Positions 41,458 to 50,609 of a stretch of DNA of 64,000 bases are shown piece by piece. The notes below the pieces were generated by a model. It did no database searches and was not told the DNA's origin. It saw nothing but the letters and a program-made list of their open reading frames with translations. The stretch is from contig NZ_JABBNI010000065.1 in NCBI RefSeq assembly GCF_012926525.1, positions 211,056-275,055 on the forward strand. The letters are read 5' to 3'. The translations under genes were made by a program, and so were the position numbers. Position 1 is the first letter of the stretch, and each line of letters begins with the position of its first letter. This stretch comes from Clostridium muellerianum (lineage in GTDB: Bacteria > Bacillota > Clostridia > Clostridiales > Clostridiaceae).

Positions 41458-42633
41458 ATGAATGAAAAAATAGTATTTAATTATAAGTCAAATTGGTATG
41501 AGAATACGGTTATATCTAAAATTGGTATAGAAGGTTTATGGGTATACTTCAATATAAGAAAATTTAAGTTACAATATTGTAAAGATATATGTGTATTTAG
41601 TTTAGATTTATTACACAAAGAAATTCAGAGTTACTATAAAGAAAATAATAGAAAGTATAGTACAAGCAATATAAGAGATATAATATTTCAATTGAAAAAA
41701 TATAAGATAATTAATTTTGATAGAAAATATAGCATGAAAAACACAATAGATTTGTGTTATTGTGAATTATTAGATTTACCTAATTTGGATAATAAATATA
41801 AGCCTTTATCAGACAATGATTATTATATTACAGTTGATACAGATACAATAAATGGTATTTTTGATAAAGGTCTAAATGAAAAACACATAGCAGTATATTA
41901 TTGTTTGAAGAAATACATAAATGTTCAAGGAACTCCTACAGGTCAAATTAATCTTAGTTATGAAAAAATGAGTGAATGGTTAGGGATTAATAAAGAAACT
42001 GCTAATATATATGCAATTGAACTAGAAAAAAACAAGATAATTGCTAATGAATATACTAAGAGTAAAGCAGGACACAAGTGTAATAGTTTTATTATTAGTA
42101 ACAATAAAAATTTAGGACAAGATAGTACAATTAGTGAAATAGCAGAGAAGAATAATATTAAAAGATTAAAGAAGAAATTACAAAATAATAAAATTAAAGT
42201 AACTGTAAAAGCATTTGATAATATGGAAGAATATATTGAATTAATGACAGAAACAGAGAAAGACCACATTAAAGAATTAAATGAAAAAAATATTGTTTAT
42301 GCAATTGAATATTTTTATTTTGAATTACTAGATGCTTTAAAAGAAAGAAAAAATAATAAGGATAATTTCATTACAGATGTTAGAAAAAGACAAATAGAAG
42401 TTTCTCAAGAGGAAAATTTGCCAGAACCGAATAATTCAGATGTGCCAAAAACTGAAGATATTAAGGTAGTGCCAAATTCAGTACCACCATCTCCAAGTGT
42501 ATTTTGTGCAGATGATGAAGTGAATTCTATATTAAATGATGAAGATATATGGGGAGAAGATGATCCTTTAGAAGATAATAATGAAAAATCTCCATTCCAT
42601 AATTATGATAGACCTGCAAGTGAAGTTTTTTAA
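41458..42633 (+). CDS. replication initiator-like winged-helix protein
   Basis: A 391-residue protein. Residues 1-115 and 125-215 look like two winged-helix domains (NIRDIIFQLKKYKIINF; TGQINLSYEKMSEWLGINKETANIYAIELEKNKII, read in parts), the layout of RepA/DnaD-like initiators. The middle is helical. The last 80 residues are Pro/Asp/Glu-rich, a loose acidic tail (VPNSVPPSPSVF, DDEVNSILNDEDIWGEDDPL). ATG 41458 has AAAGG at the right distance; ATG 41449 does not. It lies next to a seven-unit iteron array, which strongly suggests that it binds there. Confidence 0.7.
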   Translation: MNEKIVFNYKSNWYENTVISKIGIEGLWVYFNIRKFKLQYCKDICVFSLDLLHKEIQSYYKENNRKYSTSNIRDIIFQLKKYKIINFDRKYSMKNTIDLCYCELLDLPNLDNKYKPLSDNDYYITVDTDTINGIFDKGLNEKHIAVYYCLKKYINVQGTPTGQINLSYEKMSEWLGINKETANIYAIELEKNKIIANEYTKSKAGHKCNSFIISNNKNLGQDSTISEIAEKNNIKRLKKKLQNNKIKVTVKAFDNMEEYIELMTETEKDHIKELNEKNIVYAIEYFYFELLDALKERKNNKDNFITDVRKRQIEVSQEENLPEPNNSDVPKTEDIKVVPNSVPPSPSVFCADDEVNSILNDEDIWGEDDPLEDNNEKSPFHNYDRPASEVF

Positions 42634-42768
42634 TATACTCATAGTATATAGTGTAAGTACATTATGCAGCCATAGTAGTATATTAGTACATTTAGTACAG
42701 GATAAATTGGCTGTTTTTAAGGAAAAGTTTTTCCAACTAAGGAATTATAATTTTAGGAGATGATAAGT

Positions 42769-42894
42769 TTGAATAATAAAATAAAAGAAATAATGAACGA
42801 AATTGAAGATAATTTAAGGGACTTGGATTTGCAAATAGATAAACAATTTAATAAAATAAATGAAAAGTTAGATAATATTATAGAAAAACTATAG
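42769..42894 (+). CDS. small coiled-coil protein
   Basis: A 41-residue ORF with TTG start at 42769, 9 nt after TAGGAG. It is almost wholly a charged helix (EIMNEIEDNLRDLDLQIDKQFNKINEKLDNI, in pattern). Function not known. Confidence 0.45.
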   Translation: MNNKIKEIMNEIEDNLRDLDLQIDKQFNKINEKLDNIIEKL

Positions 42895-43331
42895 TTTGGG
42901 TAGCAATATTTCAACGTCCCCTTTAAAGGGGAGCGTTTACAGATTTGTGAATGGTGGTCGGTTCAAACGACTTCGAATAAGGTGGATAGTATCGACAACA
43001 CATTGGCGAAAAATTTCTCCGTTGTGAAGAAATAGTTTACGCTTTTGAAAGCGTAAATGGGCTAGTCAATTAGAAGAGATCCAAAAAGTTAAGGCTAAAG
43101 AAAGACAAGGAGAGAGAAATGACATCATGGAAAATTTTCCACAATGTCAGAAGGGTACAACTAGAGATATAGTTGCAAAAGAATCTAAATCGTTTCGAAA
43201 CGAAAAACATGGGGTCGTGAAATACGAGGTGTCGTTATCTGCGACACGTTAAAGAATACATATAAAACAGGTCGGTTCAAACGGGGTGTTTAAATTACCC
43301 TGTTTTTTATTTTTTTGAAAGGAGAATTTAT
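42895..43331. other. non-coding hairpin cluster upstream of the terminase genes
   Basis: No ORF of note. It contains at least seven short perfect stems: CCCCTTTAAAGGGG (42918-42931), GTCG/CGAC (42957-42971), TTTACGCTTT/AAAGCGTAAA (43036-43057), a 28-base stem GACATcaTGGAAA/... (43121-43148), CAACTA/TAGTTG (43158-43175), TCGTTTCGAAACGA (43190-43203), GTGTCG/CGACAC (43229-43247). GGTCGGTTCAAACG occurs twice (42955 and 43272). A packaging site or structured RNA is possible. Confidence 0.6.
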
Positions 43332-43715
43332 ATGATGATAGAATTAAAAAAGTTTTTTAAATCAAATGGTAAGAAAAAAGAGTACTTTGTTAAATGGTAT
43401 ATTGATTCAGATAAATCTAAAGAATCTTATGATAAAAATTGCAAGAAAAATTCAGAGGTAGAATATGATACTGCTATGAACAATTGGCTCTTAGAAGAAG
43501 AAACACAAGAAGCAATTAAGGAATATTTAAAGGCAAAAAGAAAATTAAAAATGCTTGAAATGTATGATGCTATGTATAATAAAGCAATTGCAGGAGATGT
43601 TAAGTCGGCTGAATGGGTGGAGAAATTCTTTAAATCAGATTTCTTTGAAGATGGTGTAGATGAAGTAAATGATTATTTAGAGGGTATAAATATTCCTGCT
43701 TTAAAGGGGGAATAG
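43332..43715 (+). CDS. terminase small subunit
   Basis: A 127-residue protein directly upstream of the large terminase. The helical middle and charge pattern (AIKEYLKAKRKLKMLEMYDAMYNKAIAGDVKSAEWVEKFF, in pattern) with the GDVKSAEW segment is typical of small terminase subunits of Gram-positive phages. It should bind the packaging site. ATG 43332 follows GAAAGGAG. Confidence 0.75.
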   Translation: MMIELKKFFKSNGKKKEYFVKWYIDSDKSKESYDKNCKKNSEVEYDTAMNNWLLEEETQEAIKEYLKAKRKLKMLEMYDAMYNKAIAGDVKSAEWVEKFFKSDFFEDGVDEVNDYLEGINIPALKGE

Positions 43716-43719
43716 GTGT

Positions 43720-45285
43720 ATGGCTTTAAGTAAAGAAAATGCTAAAAAATTAAAATGGCTATGGCAAGATGAAAATAAAATTGATTGGATACAAAGTTTT
43801 ATTAAAATAGTTGATAAGGAAGGAAAAACTGTACCTTTTATACTTACAGATGAACAAAAACAATTTGTAGAAGGACTTGAAGCGGAAAATATAGTAAATA
43901 AGAGTAGGCAATTAGGTTTATCAAGTGTATCAATTGCATTAGCAATAAGGCAATGTATTGTATATCCTAATTCATGTTGTTTATTGGTATCACATGACCA
44001 AAAGAGTTGTAATGCTGTCTTTGATAAATTGAAGCAGCAATTTAATTCATTGCCTAAATGGCTTAAACCCGAAACAGTTGCAAATAATAGACAAGAAATT
44101 AAAATGGTAAATGGCAGTAAAATTACTTGTGTTTGTGCAGGTAATAAAGAGTTGTCACGTGGTGACACCCTTCAATTTGTGCATCTTAGTGAGTTTGCGT
44201 TTTGGAAAAATCCTGAGAAACACCTTAATAGCATTACCCAAGCAATAGGTACTGGTGCAACGCTCATAATTGAAAGTACGGCTAATGGAGTAAACTTATT
44301 CCATGATTTATATTTTGGTGCTAAAAATAAAGAAAACTCATTTAAATGTTACTTCTTTAATTGGATCAATGGAGGTACTTTATTTAAGAAAAAATATAAA
44401 GAAGCGGTACAGAGGTATAAAGCAATTCATGGTAAAGATTTAAGTGAAAATGATTTAGATGATGAAGAATTGGAGTTACACAAATTAGGTGCATCTATGG
44501 AACAACTAATATGGAGAAGAATGATTATAAGTAAAACTTCTCTTGAACAATTCCATCAAGAATATCCAAGTACAGATATTGAAGCGTTCTTAATATCGGG
44601 TTCAAGCGTATTTGATAGTAAACGTGTTAATGAAGCATTAAGTGCTTTAAAAATAAATAAAACTAAATACATAGATAAGAAAAATATAACTGATTTACCA
44701 AGTTTATTAAAGCAACATTATGGTAAGTCTTTTTTTATGTACAAAATCCCCAAAGCAGGGGAAAAGTATTATATTGGTGCTGATTTATCAGAAGGATTAG
44801 GACAAGATTATAGTGTAATAGAGGTGTTAGACAAAAATGGCTTACAGGTAGCAGAATTTTATAATAATAAAATTAAACCGTACCAAATGGCTGAAATAAT
44901 AAATTCTATAGGCTTATATTACAATAAAGCACTGGTCTGCATAGAGAAGGCTAGTGGTGGCCACAGTGTTATTGAAAGATTAAGGCACGAATTTAAATAT
45001 ATGAATATGGTCAAATACAAATCATATGATGAATTTAATAGACCTAAATATGAAGTTGGATTTGATACCAATACTAAGACTAAGTCATTGATAATTAATG
45101 ATTTTATAGAGTTGTTTGAAAAAAGATTAATGGTTATTAATAGTGAAAGATTATTGCAAGAGATGCAAGTTTTCGTGGCTGAAAATGGAAAAATGGGTGC
45201 TATAAGTGGAAGTCATGATGATAGTGTAATGGCTATGGCTCTTGCTATAGTTGCTATGAAACAAAAATATCATTATAAATGGTAA
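43720..45285 (+). CDS. terL: terminase large subunit
   Basis: A 521-residue DNA-packaging motor. ATPase: NKSRQLGLSSVS (adenine/Walker A variant, about 58-69), TLQFVHLSEFAFW (Walker B, about 150-162), LIIESTANGVN (coupling motif). Nuclease: YYIGADLSEGLGQDYS (first Asp, about 350), CIEKASGGHS, and SGSHDDSVMAMALA near the end. It cuts concatemers and drives filling of the head. A perfect TGTCAC-GTG-GTGACA stem (44153-44167) lies inside the gene. It sits between the small subunit and portal genes. Confidence 0.95.
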   Translation: MALSKENAKKLKWLWQDENKIDWIQSFIKIVDKEGKTVPFILTDEQKQFVEGLEAENIVNKSRQLGLSSVSIALAIRQCIVYPNSCCLLVSHDQKSCNAVFDKLKQQFNSLPKWLKPETVANNRQEIKMVNGSKITCVCAGNKELSRGDTLQFVHLSEFAFWKNPEKHLNSITQAIGTGATLIIESTANGVNLFHDLYFGAKNKENSFKCYFFNWINGGTLFKKKYKEAVQRYKAIHGKDLSENDLDDEELELHKLGASMEQLIWRRMIISKTSLEQFHQEYPSTDIEAFLISGSSVFDSKRVNEALSALKINKTKYIDKKNITDLPSLLKQHYGKSFFMYKIPKAGEKYYIGADLSEGLGQDYSVIEVLDKNGLQVAEFYNNKIKPYQMAEIINSIGLYYNKALVCIEKASGGHSVIERLRHEFKYMNMVKYKSYDEFNRPKYEVGFDTNTKTKSLIINDFIELFEKRLMVINSERLLQEMQVFVAENGKMGAISGSHDDSVMAMALAIVAMKQKYHYKW

Positions 45286-45686
45286 GTGATTTTATGTTTT
45301 TTGGTGAGTAAGATTATCTGACTGACCATTCACATATTGATTAATTAGAAGAAAAAGAGTTTACCACTTCGAAGAGTTAAAACAAAAGAACGCCGATGCA
45401 TCCAAACAAAAGCGTTCTTAGTTCCATAGAGGAAGGGGACTTGGAAGAGTCTCCAACCTTTAAATCTATTATAACACTTCCATAAAAAAATATGAAGAAA
45501 AATTAAGATTATCACTCTTCATAATTGAGGAATGAACACTGACCACCATTTTGTTTTTAGTACTTTGAGCGATGGGTTTAAACTCAACGGCATCCTAAAT
45601 CGGTAATAACGATTTAGGATTTCCCACTCATGGGAAAAATCAAATTTTGCATTATGTAAAACTATAAAAATGAAAGGAATGATAAT
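45286..45686. other. intergenic region with hairpins
   Basis: No gene seen. It holds AGAACGC/GCGTTCT (about 45389-45420), a GGGGACT/AGTCTCC stem near 45434-45453, CCTAAATCG/CGATTTAGG (45594-45618) and TTCCCA/TGGGAA (45621-45636). The portal ribosome site AAAGG is at its end. Confidence 0.5.
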
Positions 45687-47045
45687 ATGGATATAAATGA
45701 ATATATAGAAAAAGTTTATAATAACTCTACTGAATGGTTTGCTGATGAAGTAAAGAAAGCAACACATCTTAATAGAATTGCTGATGTTTTAGAAAACAAA
45801 GATTATTTAGCAGGTAGGCACAAAGTATTAAAGAGAGAAGATATAAAATATAAGGAACAGGAATATATAACAAGGAAAATAGTTATTCAAGAAGCCAAAA
45901 CAATATTAAATTTTCATAGTACATATCTGCTAGGAAAACCTATTAGTTTAGTTGGTACAGAGAATATGGTTAAGGAATGTGAAAAAATATATAGGCGTGG
46001 AGAATATAACGATATTGATTATAGAATTTTAGATAAGATGAGTAAATATGGTGATGCTTATGAGTATGTGTATATTGATAATGGAACAATTAAAAGTAAA
46101 ATAATTGATAGTGCTGACGGGTATCCAGTTTATAGTGAAGATGGACAATATGTGGCTTTCGTTGAATATTGGATTATAAATGCAATAAGTTATTATAATG
46201 TTTATTATATGGATCATGTTGAGGAATGGAATAATGAAGGTGGAGAATTAAATTTAGTAAATGAATATAAGAATATTACTGGATTGCCTATACACTATCA
46301 TAGTTTATCAGATGAAGATGATAATTTTGGGATAAGTGTATTAAAGGATATTCGACCACTTTTGGACGAAATAGAAGATCTATTAAGTAAAATGGGAGAT
46401 GGTATTTACACTCTTTCACTAAATCCTATATTGACAACTATTGGACAACAACTTGAAGGAACTATTAGTGCTGATGCAGTAGGGTATAGTGTTGCATTAG
46501 AAGCAGGTAGTGATATGAAATATGTAACTGCTACTATGGATTATTCTACTATTAAATTATACTTAGATACATTAGCACAAAAATTAAACTTAGTAGCACA
46601 TATGCCCTCTATAGTTGGTGGTAATACTAATGTTGCAAATGTTAGTGAGGTATCATTAAAACTTTTATATCAATTAGCAGACGTTATGGCTATGCTTAAT
46701 GAAAAATGTATTAGAAAAGGTATAAGGAAAAGATTTGAAATATTTAAGAAGATATTAGAATTAAAAGGAATCAAGTTTGCTGAAGATGATTATATTGATG
46801 TAGAATTCAATTATAGTAGACCTGTAAACGCAGCAGAATTATTAGATAATATAAGTAAACAATTTGCTATGGGTGCTATTAGTAAAAGAAGTATTATTGA
46901 GAAAAGTCCTTTAACATCTAATGTTGATATGGAAATGAATAGATTAAAAAAGGAAGACAGTAGTAATAATAGTACGAATGAGATCATCACTAATGATAAG
47001 AAACAGGTCACAGAGAGTGACCTAAATCAAGATAATCACAAATAG
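45687..47045 (+). CDS. portal protein (SPP1 gp6-like)
   Basis: A 452-residue portal that forms the DNA channel at one head vertex. Family features: an N-terminal helix (KKATHLNRIADVLENKDYLAGRHKVL), the central KTILNFHSTYLLGKPISL block, DILPTW-like wing (GNTNVANVSEVSLKLLYQLADVMAMLNEKC, read in parts), and the C-terminal NVDMEMNRLKKE. It ends with a low-complexity Asn/Ser tail. ATG 45687 follows AAAGGAATG. An AGGTCAC/GTGACCT stem (47005-47023) lies at its 3' end. Confidence 0.9.
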   Translation: MDINEYIEKVYNNSTEWFADEVKKATHLNRIADVLENKDYLAGRHKVLKREDIKYKEQEYITRKIVIQEAKTILNFHSTYLLGKPISLVGTENMVKECEKIYRRGEYNDIDYRILDKMSKYGDAYEYVYIDNGTIKSKIIDSADGYPVYSEDGQYVAFVEYWIINAISYYNVYYMDHVEEWNNEGGELNLVNEYKNITGLPIHYHSLSDEDDNFGISVLKDIRPLLDEIEDLLSKMGDGIYTLSLNPILTTIGQQLEGTISADAVGYSVALEAGSDMKYVTATMDYSTIKLYLDTLAQKLNLVAHMPSIVGGNTNVANVSEVSLKLLYQLADVMAMLNEKCIRKGIRKRFEIFKKILELKGIKFAEDDYIDVEFNYSRPVNAAELLDNISKQFAMGAISKRSIIEKSPLTSNVDMEMNRLKKEDSSNNSTNEIITNDKKQVTESDLNQDNHK

Positions 47046-47810
47046 TGACCATTAGGTTATAGAGTTATACTAGGATACCTTAATTTAGGGTGTCACTTTA
47101 GGTGATAGCCGATTAAAACGACTATTGTTTTGCTATCTTTTGACAAAATCTTGTCAGAAGTTAAGAACAGGGATAGAATTTAGGTCGCATTTAAAGTGTG
47201 AGCCAGTTTAATTGGTGTCCTTTTGTGAGACAGCAGAAGTGGGTTAAATAGTAATATAAGGGTGTACTAAATGGTACATAGTTATAGGCTTAGAATGGTT
47301 GGTATTAGTAGGTTTGACATGTGTGTCAAGGGTGGGGAGTATGACTACCTAACCTATAATAATTTTATAATAGTAGCAGGGTGTTAATTAAAGTTAAGTG
47401 ATATAGTCTGGATTAAATCAAAAAAATCCGCCATGTTATGGTATGACTAAATATAGCGATTCCTTTAAAGGAAACCCAATATAGAGTATACATGGGTACA
47501 AAATTGTTCTGGTGTATTTTGAATTTTTAATAATTTAACGTTTTACTGTGGTAAAGTGAAAAAATAAAATGTCACTTAGTGACACAATGTCATTCAGTAG
47601 CCAAATCCAATCTTGGATTATGGAAATAAAGCGATTCCAATTTTGGAACATGACCTAAGCGTTTGAAATGTAACGCTCCCTTTTAAACTAGGTGCGTGAA
47701 TATTGACGTTCCTTTTTAAAATATAATAGTATCTTCATATTGAGGATAGCAAAATTGTTAGGTCTTGGGAATATTTCCTACGACCTAATGTCGTTACTAA
47801 AATAGGTACG
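47046..47810. other. non-coding hairpin-rich region between portal and resolvase genes
   Basis: No credible ORF. Contains TGACAA/TTGTCA (47141-47156), TTGACA/TGTCAA (47314-47329), TTCCTTTAAAGGAA (47460-47473), TGTCAC/GTGACA (47570-47584), AATCCA/TGGATT (47604-47619), TTCCA/TGGAA (47635-47648) and AGCGTT/AACGCT (47658-47677). Many units carry a GTC or GAC in the stem. Confidence 0.6.
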
Positions 47811-47813
47811 ACC

Positions 47814-48000
47814 TGATACACATAATTTGCGTATCAGAAAGTGTACTATATGATACGGAATAAATATTACCATTTATCAACGTTTATTATAGTATCAAAA
47901 CATTATTAAAAAACTTTTGAAACGTATCAAAAATGTATTGACTATTTGATACAGTATGATATAATTAAAGTATCAAAAGTAATGAGGGGGGTTTTGATAC
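47814..48000 (+). promoter_or_regulatory. resolvase promoter and eight-copy GTATCA/TGATAC site
   Basis: TGATAC or GTATCA at 47814, 47831, 47851, 47892, 47924, 47947, 47970 and 47995. A promoter, TTGACT (47938-47943), 16-nt spacer, TATAAT (47960-47965), contains one copy in its spacer. Typical of a res-type site with an autoregulated resolvase. Confidence 0.7.
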
Positions 48001-48001
48001 T

Positions 48002-48601
48002 ATGAGTAAAACAGTTGCTTATGTAAGGGTATCCAGTAAAGATCAGAATTTAGACAGACAACTTTATGAGATTAAGAAGTTAGGTATTGAAGATAAATAT
48101 ATATATACTGATAAGCAGAGTGGTAAGGACTTTGACAGAATAGGTTATCAATACATGAAAAAGGGACTTGAAAAAGGAGATTTACTTGTAATAAAATCAC
48201 TTGATAGGTTTGGTAGGAATTATGAAGATATAATGAAAGAATGGAATGATATTACTAAGAATATAGGTGCTGATATTAAAGTATTAGATATGGAGTTATT
48301 AGATACAACTAAGCACAAAGATATATTAGGTACATTTATTAGCGATTTAGTGCTTCAGGTATTATCGTTTGTGGCACATACTGAAAGAGAGAATATAAAG
48401 CAACGTCAAAAAGAAGGAATTGCATCTGCACATAATAAGGGTGTAAAGTTTGGTAGACCTACAATAGATATAGATGATGGTTTCATAAATGCCTATAATA
48501 AATGGAAAGCAGGAGATATTAAAGCAGTTGAAGCAATGGAACTGGCAGGAATGACGAAAGCAACATTCTATCGTAAAGTTAAAGAATATGAAAATAAATA
48601 A
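48002..48601 (+). CDS. serine resolvase (small serine recombinase)
   Basis: A 199-residue resolvase: catalytic Ser in AYVRVSSKDQNLDRQ, YTDKQSGKDFDRIGYQ, LVIKSLDRFGRNYEDI, HTERENIKQRQKEGI, and a C-terminal HTH (AVEAMELAGMTKATFYRKVKEY). It resembles the resolvase at 29393-29974 but is clearly a different protein. Palindromic GTATCA repeats precede the gene. Between the portal and connector genes, it is an insertion into the head operon, together with the nuclease gene. Confidence 0.92.
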   Translation: MSKTVAYVRVSSKDQNLDRQLYEIKKLGIEDKYIYTDKQSGKDFDRIGYQYMKKGLEKGDLLVIKSLDRFGRNYEDIMKEWNDITKNIGADIKVLDMELLDTTKHKDILGTFISDLVLQVLSFVAHTERENIKQRQKEGIASAHNKGVKFGRPTIDIDDGFINAYNKWKAGDIKAVEAMELAGMTKATFYRKVKEYENK

Positions 48602-48644
48602 GGCTTCGTCATGTTTGACGAGATGGTACTTGAAATTTCAAGCA

Positions 48645-48672
48645 GGGTATTCAAAGTTTGAGTATCCTTTTA
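48645..48672 (+). terminator. terminator after the resolvase
   Basis: GGGTATTCAA/TTGAGTATCC stem with TTTTATTTT. The palindromes CGTCA-TGTT-TGACG (48607-48620) and CTTGAAATTTCAAG (48629-48642) precede it. Confidence 0.65.
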
Positions 48673-48841
48673 TTTTGCTTAAAAGTAGCGGATTAAGTAG
48701 AAAAATATATATTAATTACCCCTTTTTTTCTATGGCTGAGGTAGTTAATCAATTTTTTACCCACAGAAAAAAATACATATAATTTTATATATAACTGTAT
48801 ATAATACTATTAAATTTATATACAGATTGGAGATTGATATT

Positions 48842-49732
48842 GTGGGAATAGAATCATTGCATAAAAAGATAGAGTATTATTTAATAGAAAATCAAAAAGA
48901 ATATTTTCCATTTTCGATAATAGGGAATGAAGTTATATGTAATATTATTAGAAAAAACAGGTGGAATATTAGTTTATTAAAATTAGATTTATTAGGTGCA
49001 GACGAAAATTATTTTTATATTATAGAGATAAAAACAAGAGAACTAACTATGGCTCATATTGAAAAATATGAAAAGACATATAATAATTTTAATTGTTTGG
49101 ATAAAGAAATTAAGATTATATTTGTAGTTCCATCAATAAACAAGAAAGCCAAAGAATATATTGAAAATTTAGATAGATATAAAGTAATTTATATAAGTGA
49201 ATTAGAAAAATTGAATAATTATACTATAAATAATGAATTACAAAAAATTCCTAGTTCCTATGCTTTAGATGAATATAGAATATCATTTTTACTCAGTACT
49301 TTTTTTGATAAATTTAATTCATATATATGGGACTTTAAATTTGGCAATGCAAGATGTGGAGAAAGTTTTTCATCAATAACATACAAATTTAAAAATGATT
49401 ATAGAGTTAATTTATATATTGGCAAAGATAATATTTGTTTAGTAGATACCATATTTAATGCATTAGGAGATAAATCCCATTATCCTTGGATAATAACTGG
49501 ACAATTTAATTATGAAGTAGCACAAATGATTTATATGAGGAAGTTAATGGAGAAAATCAAAAGAATTCCAAGCAAAAGAATAAGTTTTGATGAGTTTGAA
49601 AATATATGTGATATTGCTACAAATGATACATATAAAGAATTGGAAGATGATAACAATTTTAAAAAATATAAAAATTTATACAAAACAATTACACAAACAT
49701 TTACTAAACATTATAAGTATGAGTTGAGATAG
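48842..49732 (+). CDS. NucS-like (DUF91) PD-(D/E)xK endonuclease
   Basis: A 296-residue protein. Residues about 45-75 hold the nuclease core: LLKLDLLGADENYFYIIEIKTRELTMAHIEKYEKTY in parts, giving the Asp, then Glu-Ile-Lys (ExK) and the basic helix typical of NucS/DUF91 enzymes. The C-terminal half is unrecognised. The start is GTG 48842, 9 nt after TTGGAG; the TTG at 48827 lacks a site. It sits in an accessory position inside a phage-like head operon, so anti-phage or interference activity is a fair guess. Confidence 0.65.
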   Translation: MGIESLHKKIEYYLIENQKEYFPFSIIGNEVICNIIRKNRWNISLLKLDLLGADENYFYIIEIKTRELTMAHIEKYEKTYNNFNCLDKEIKIIFVVPSINKKAKEYIENLDRYKVIYISELEKLNNYTINNELQKIPSSYALDEYRISFLLSTFFDKFNSYIWDFKFGNARCGESFSSITYKFKNDYRVNLYIGKDNICLVDTIFNALGDKSHYPWIITGQFNYEVAQMIYMRKLMEKIKRIPSKRISFDEFENICDIATNDTYKELEDDNNFKKYKNLYKTITQTFTKHYKYELR

Positions 49733-49740
49733 ATATTAAA

Positions 49741-49771
49741 AGGGTAGTCAAAATGGCTATGCCTTTTTTTA
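49741..49771 (+). terminator. terminator hairpin
   Basis: AGGGTAG/CTATGCCT arms, then TTTTTTT. Confidence 0.65.
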
Positions 49772-49794
49772 GTTTATTTCATAAATTTATATTA

Positions 49795-49900
49795 GTCCTT
49801 AACGGACTTAAAACTAAGTCGGTCAAACCGACCGATTTAAAATCTGTTACTTTCCCCATACGTGTGGAACTACTCCCCACGTTCGCCACAACTGGCGATT
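49795..49900. other. tandem hairpins before the holin gene
   Basis: GTCC-TTAAC-GGAC (49795-49807), GTCGGT-CAA-ACCGAC (49818-49832), CGTGTGG/CCCCACG and CGCCA-CAAC-TGGCG (49884-49897), in a row with little spacing. Confidence 0.6.
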
Positions 49901-49935
49901 TTTTAATTTAAGGAGATGATAGGAGGTGTAATCAT

Positions 49936-50157
49936 ATGGAAGGTGAATTATTAAAAATGGCTTGTGGACAAGGATTAGGATATGCTTTATTTGTATTCCT
50001 ACTAATATATACACTAAAAACTACAGGTACAAGAGAGAATAGATTAAATACTACTATAGAAAAAAATCAAGAAATTATTGCAAGTTTAACTAAAAATACA
50101 GATAAAATAGATAAGATTGAAAAAGATGTTGAAGACATAAAAGAATTAATAAGATAG
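49936..50157 (+). CDS. UviB/BhlA-type holin-like protein
   Basis: A 73-residue protein of the UviB/BhlA bacteriocin-associated holin group: an N-terminal membrane segment (GLGYALFVFLLIYTLK, residues 13-28), then a charged coiled coil (NRLNTTIEKNQEIIASL, then KIDKIEKDVEDIKELIR). It would help release particles or export. No endolysin accompanies it. ATG 49936 follows TAGGAGGTG. It lies just before the connector gene. Confidence 0.75.
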   Translation: MEGELLKMACGQGLGYALFVFLLIYTLKTTGTRENRLNTTIEKNQEIIASLTKNTDKIDKIEKDVEDIKELIR

Positions 50158-50249
50158 TACATAAATAATCCTTTTTTTCTATATTTTATGATAATATTAT
50201 AGTAAAAAGGGGGATAAGTATATGACAATATATAAAGGGAGTTGATAGC

Positions 50250-50603
50250 ATGACGGTACTTGAACGTTTTAAATTAGAATTAAGTAATAAAGGATATTAT
50301 ACAAATGAAGAGTATTCAGTATTTTTACAAGAAAATGGGTTGTCCGTTGAGGACAATTACGATAAAAAAATTATGCAGCGTAATTTATTGCTTTCAGTAG
50401 TAGATGTATTAGAAACATTGGCTAATGATGTTGACCTTATGAGAAAAATAGATGCTACTGATATTCAATCTACTTCAGAAGCAATTAAATGGATCAGACA
50501 AAGGATAAGTGATGTTAAACAAAAAATATCTACCATTCCAGAATCAACAGAAGATGAGGAATATTCTAATATACATTTACTATTTACTAGAAACAGGAGG
50601 TAA
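50250..50603 (+). CDS. head-tail connector protein
   Basis: A 117-residue adaptor of the phage gp6/gp15-like connector type: TVLERFKLELSNKGYY, then LLLSVVDVLETLANDVDLMRKI and EAIKWIRQRISDVKQKI helices, as in clostridial connectors. It fits below the portal. The GTCC-GTTGA-GGAC stem (50340-50356) lies inside the gene. ATG 50250 follows GGGAGTTGATAG. Confidence 0.75.
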   Translation: MTVLERFKLELSNKGYYTNEEYSVFLQENGLSVEDNYDKKIMQRNLLLSVVDVLETLANDVDLMRKIDATDIQSTSEAIKWIRQRISDVKQKISTIPESTEDEEYSNIHLLFTRNRR

Positions 50604-50609
50604 TATAAA

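Noticed and set aside
45286..48001. Lost tail genes between portal and resolvase
   Set aside because: No reading in any frame resembles tail tube, chaperone or tape measure; the spacers are hairpin-rich non-coding DNA.
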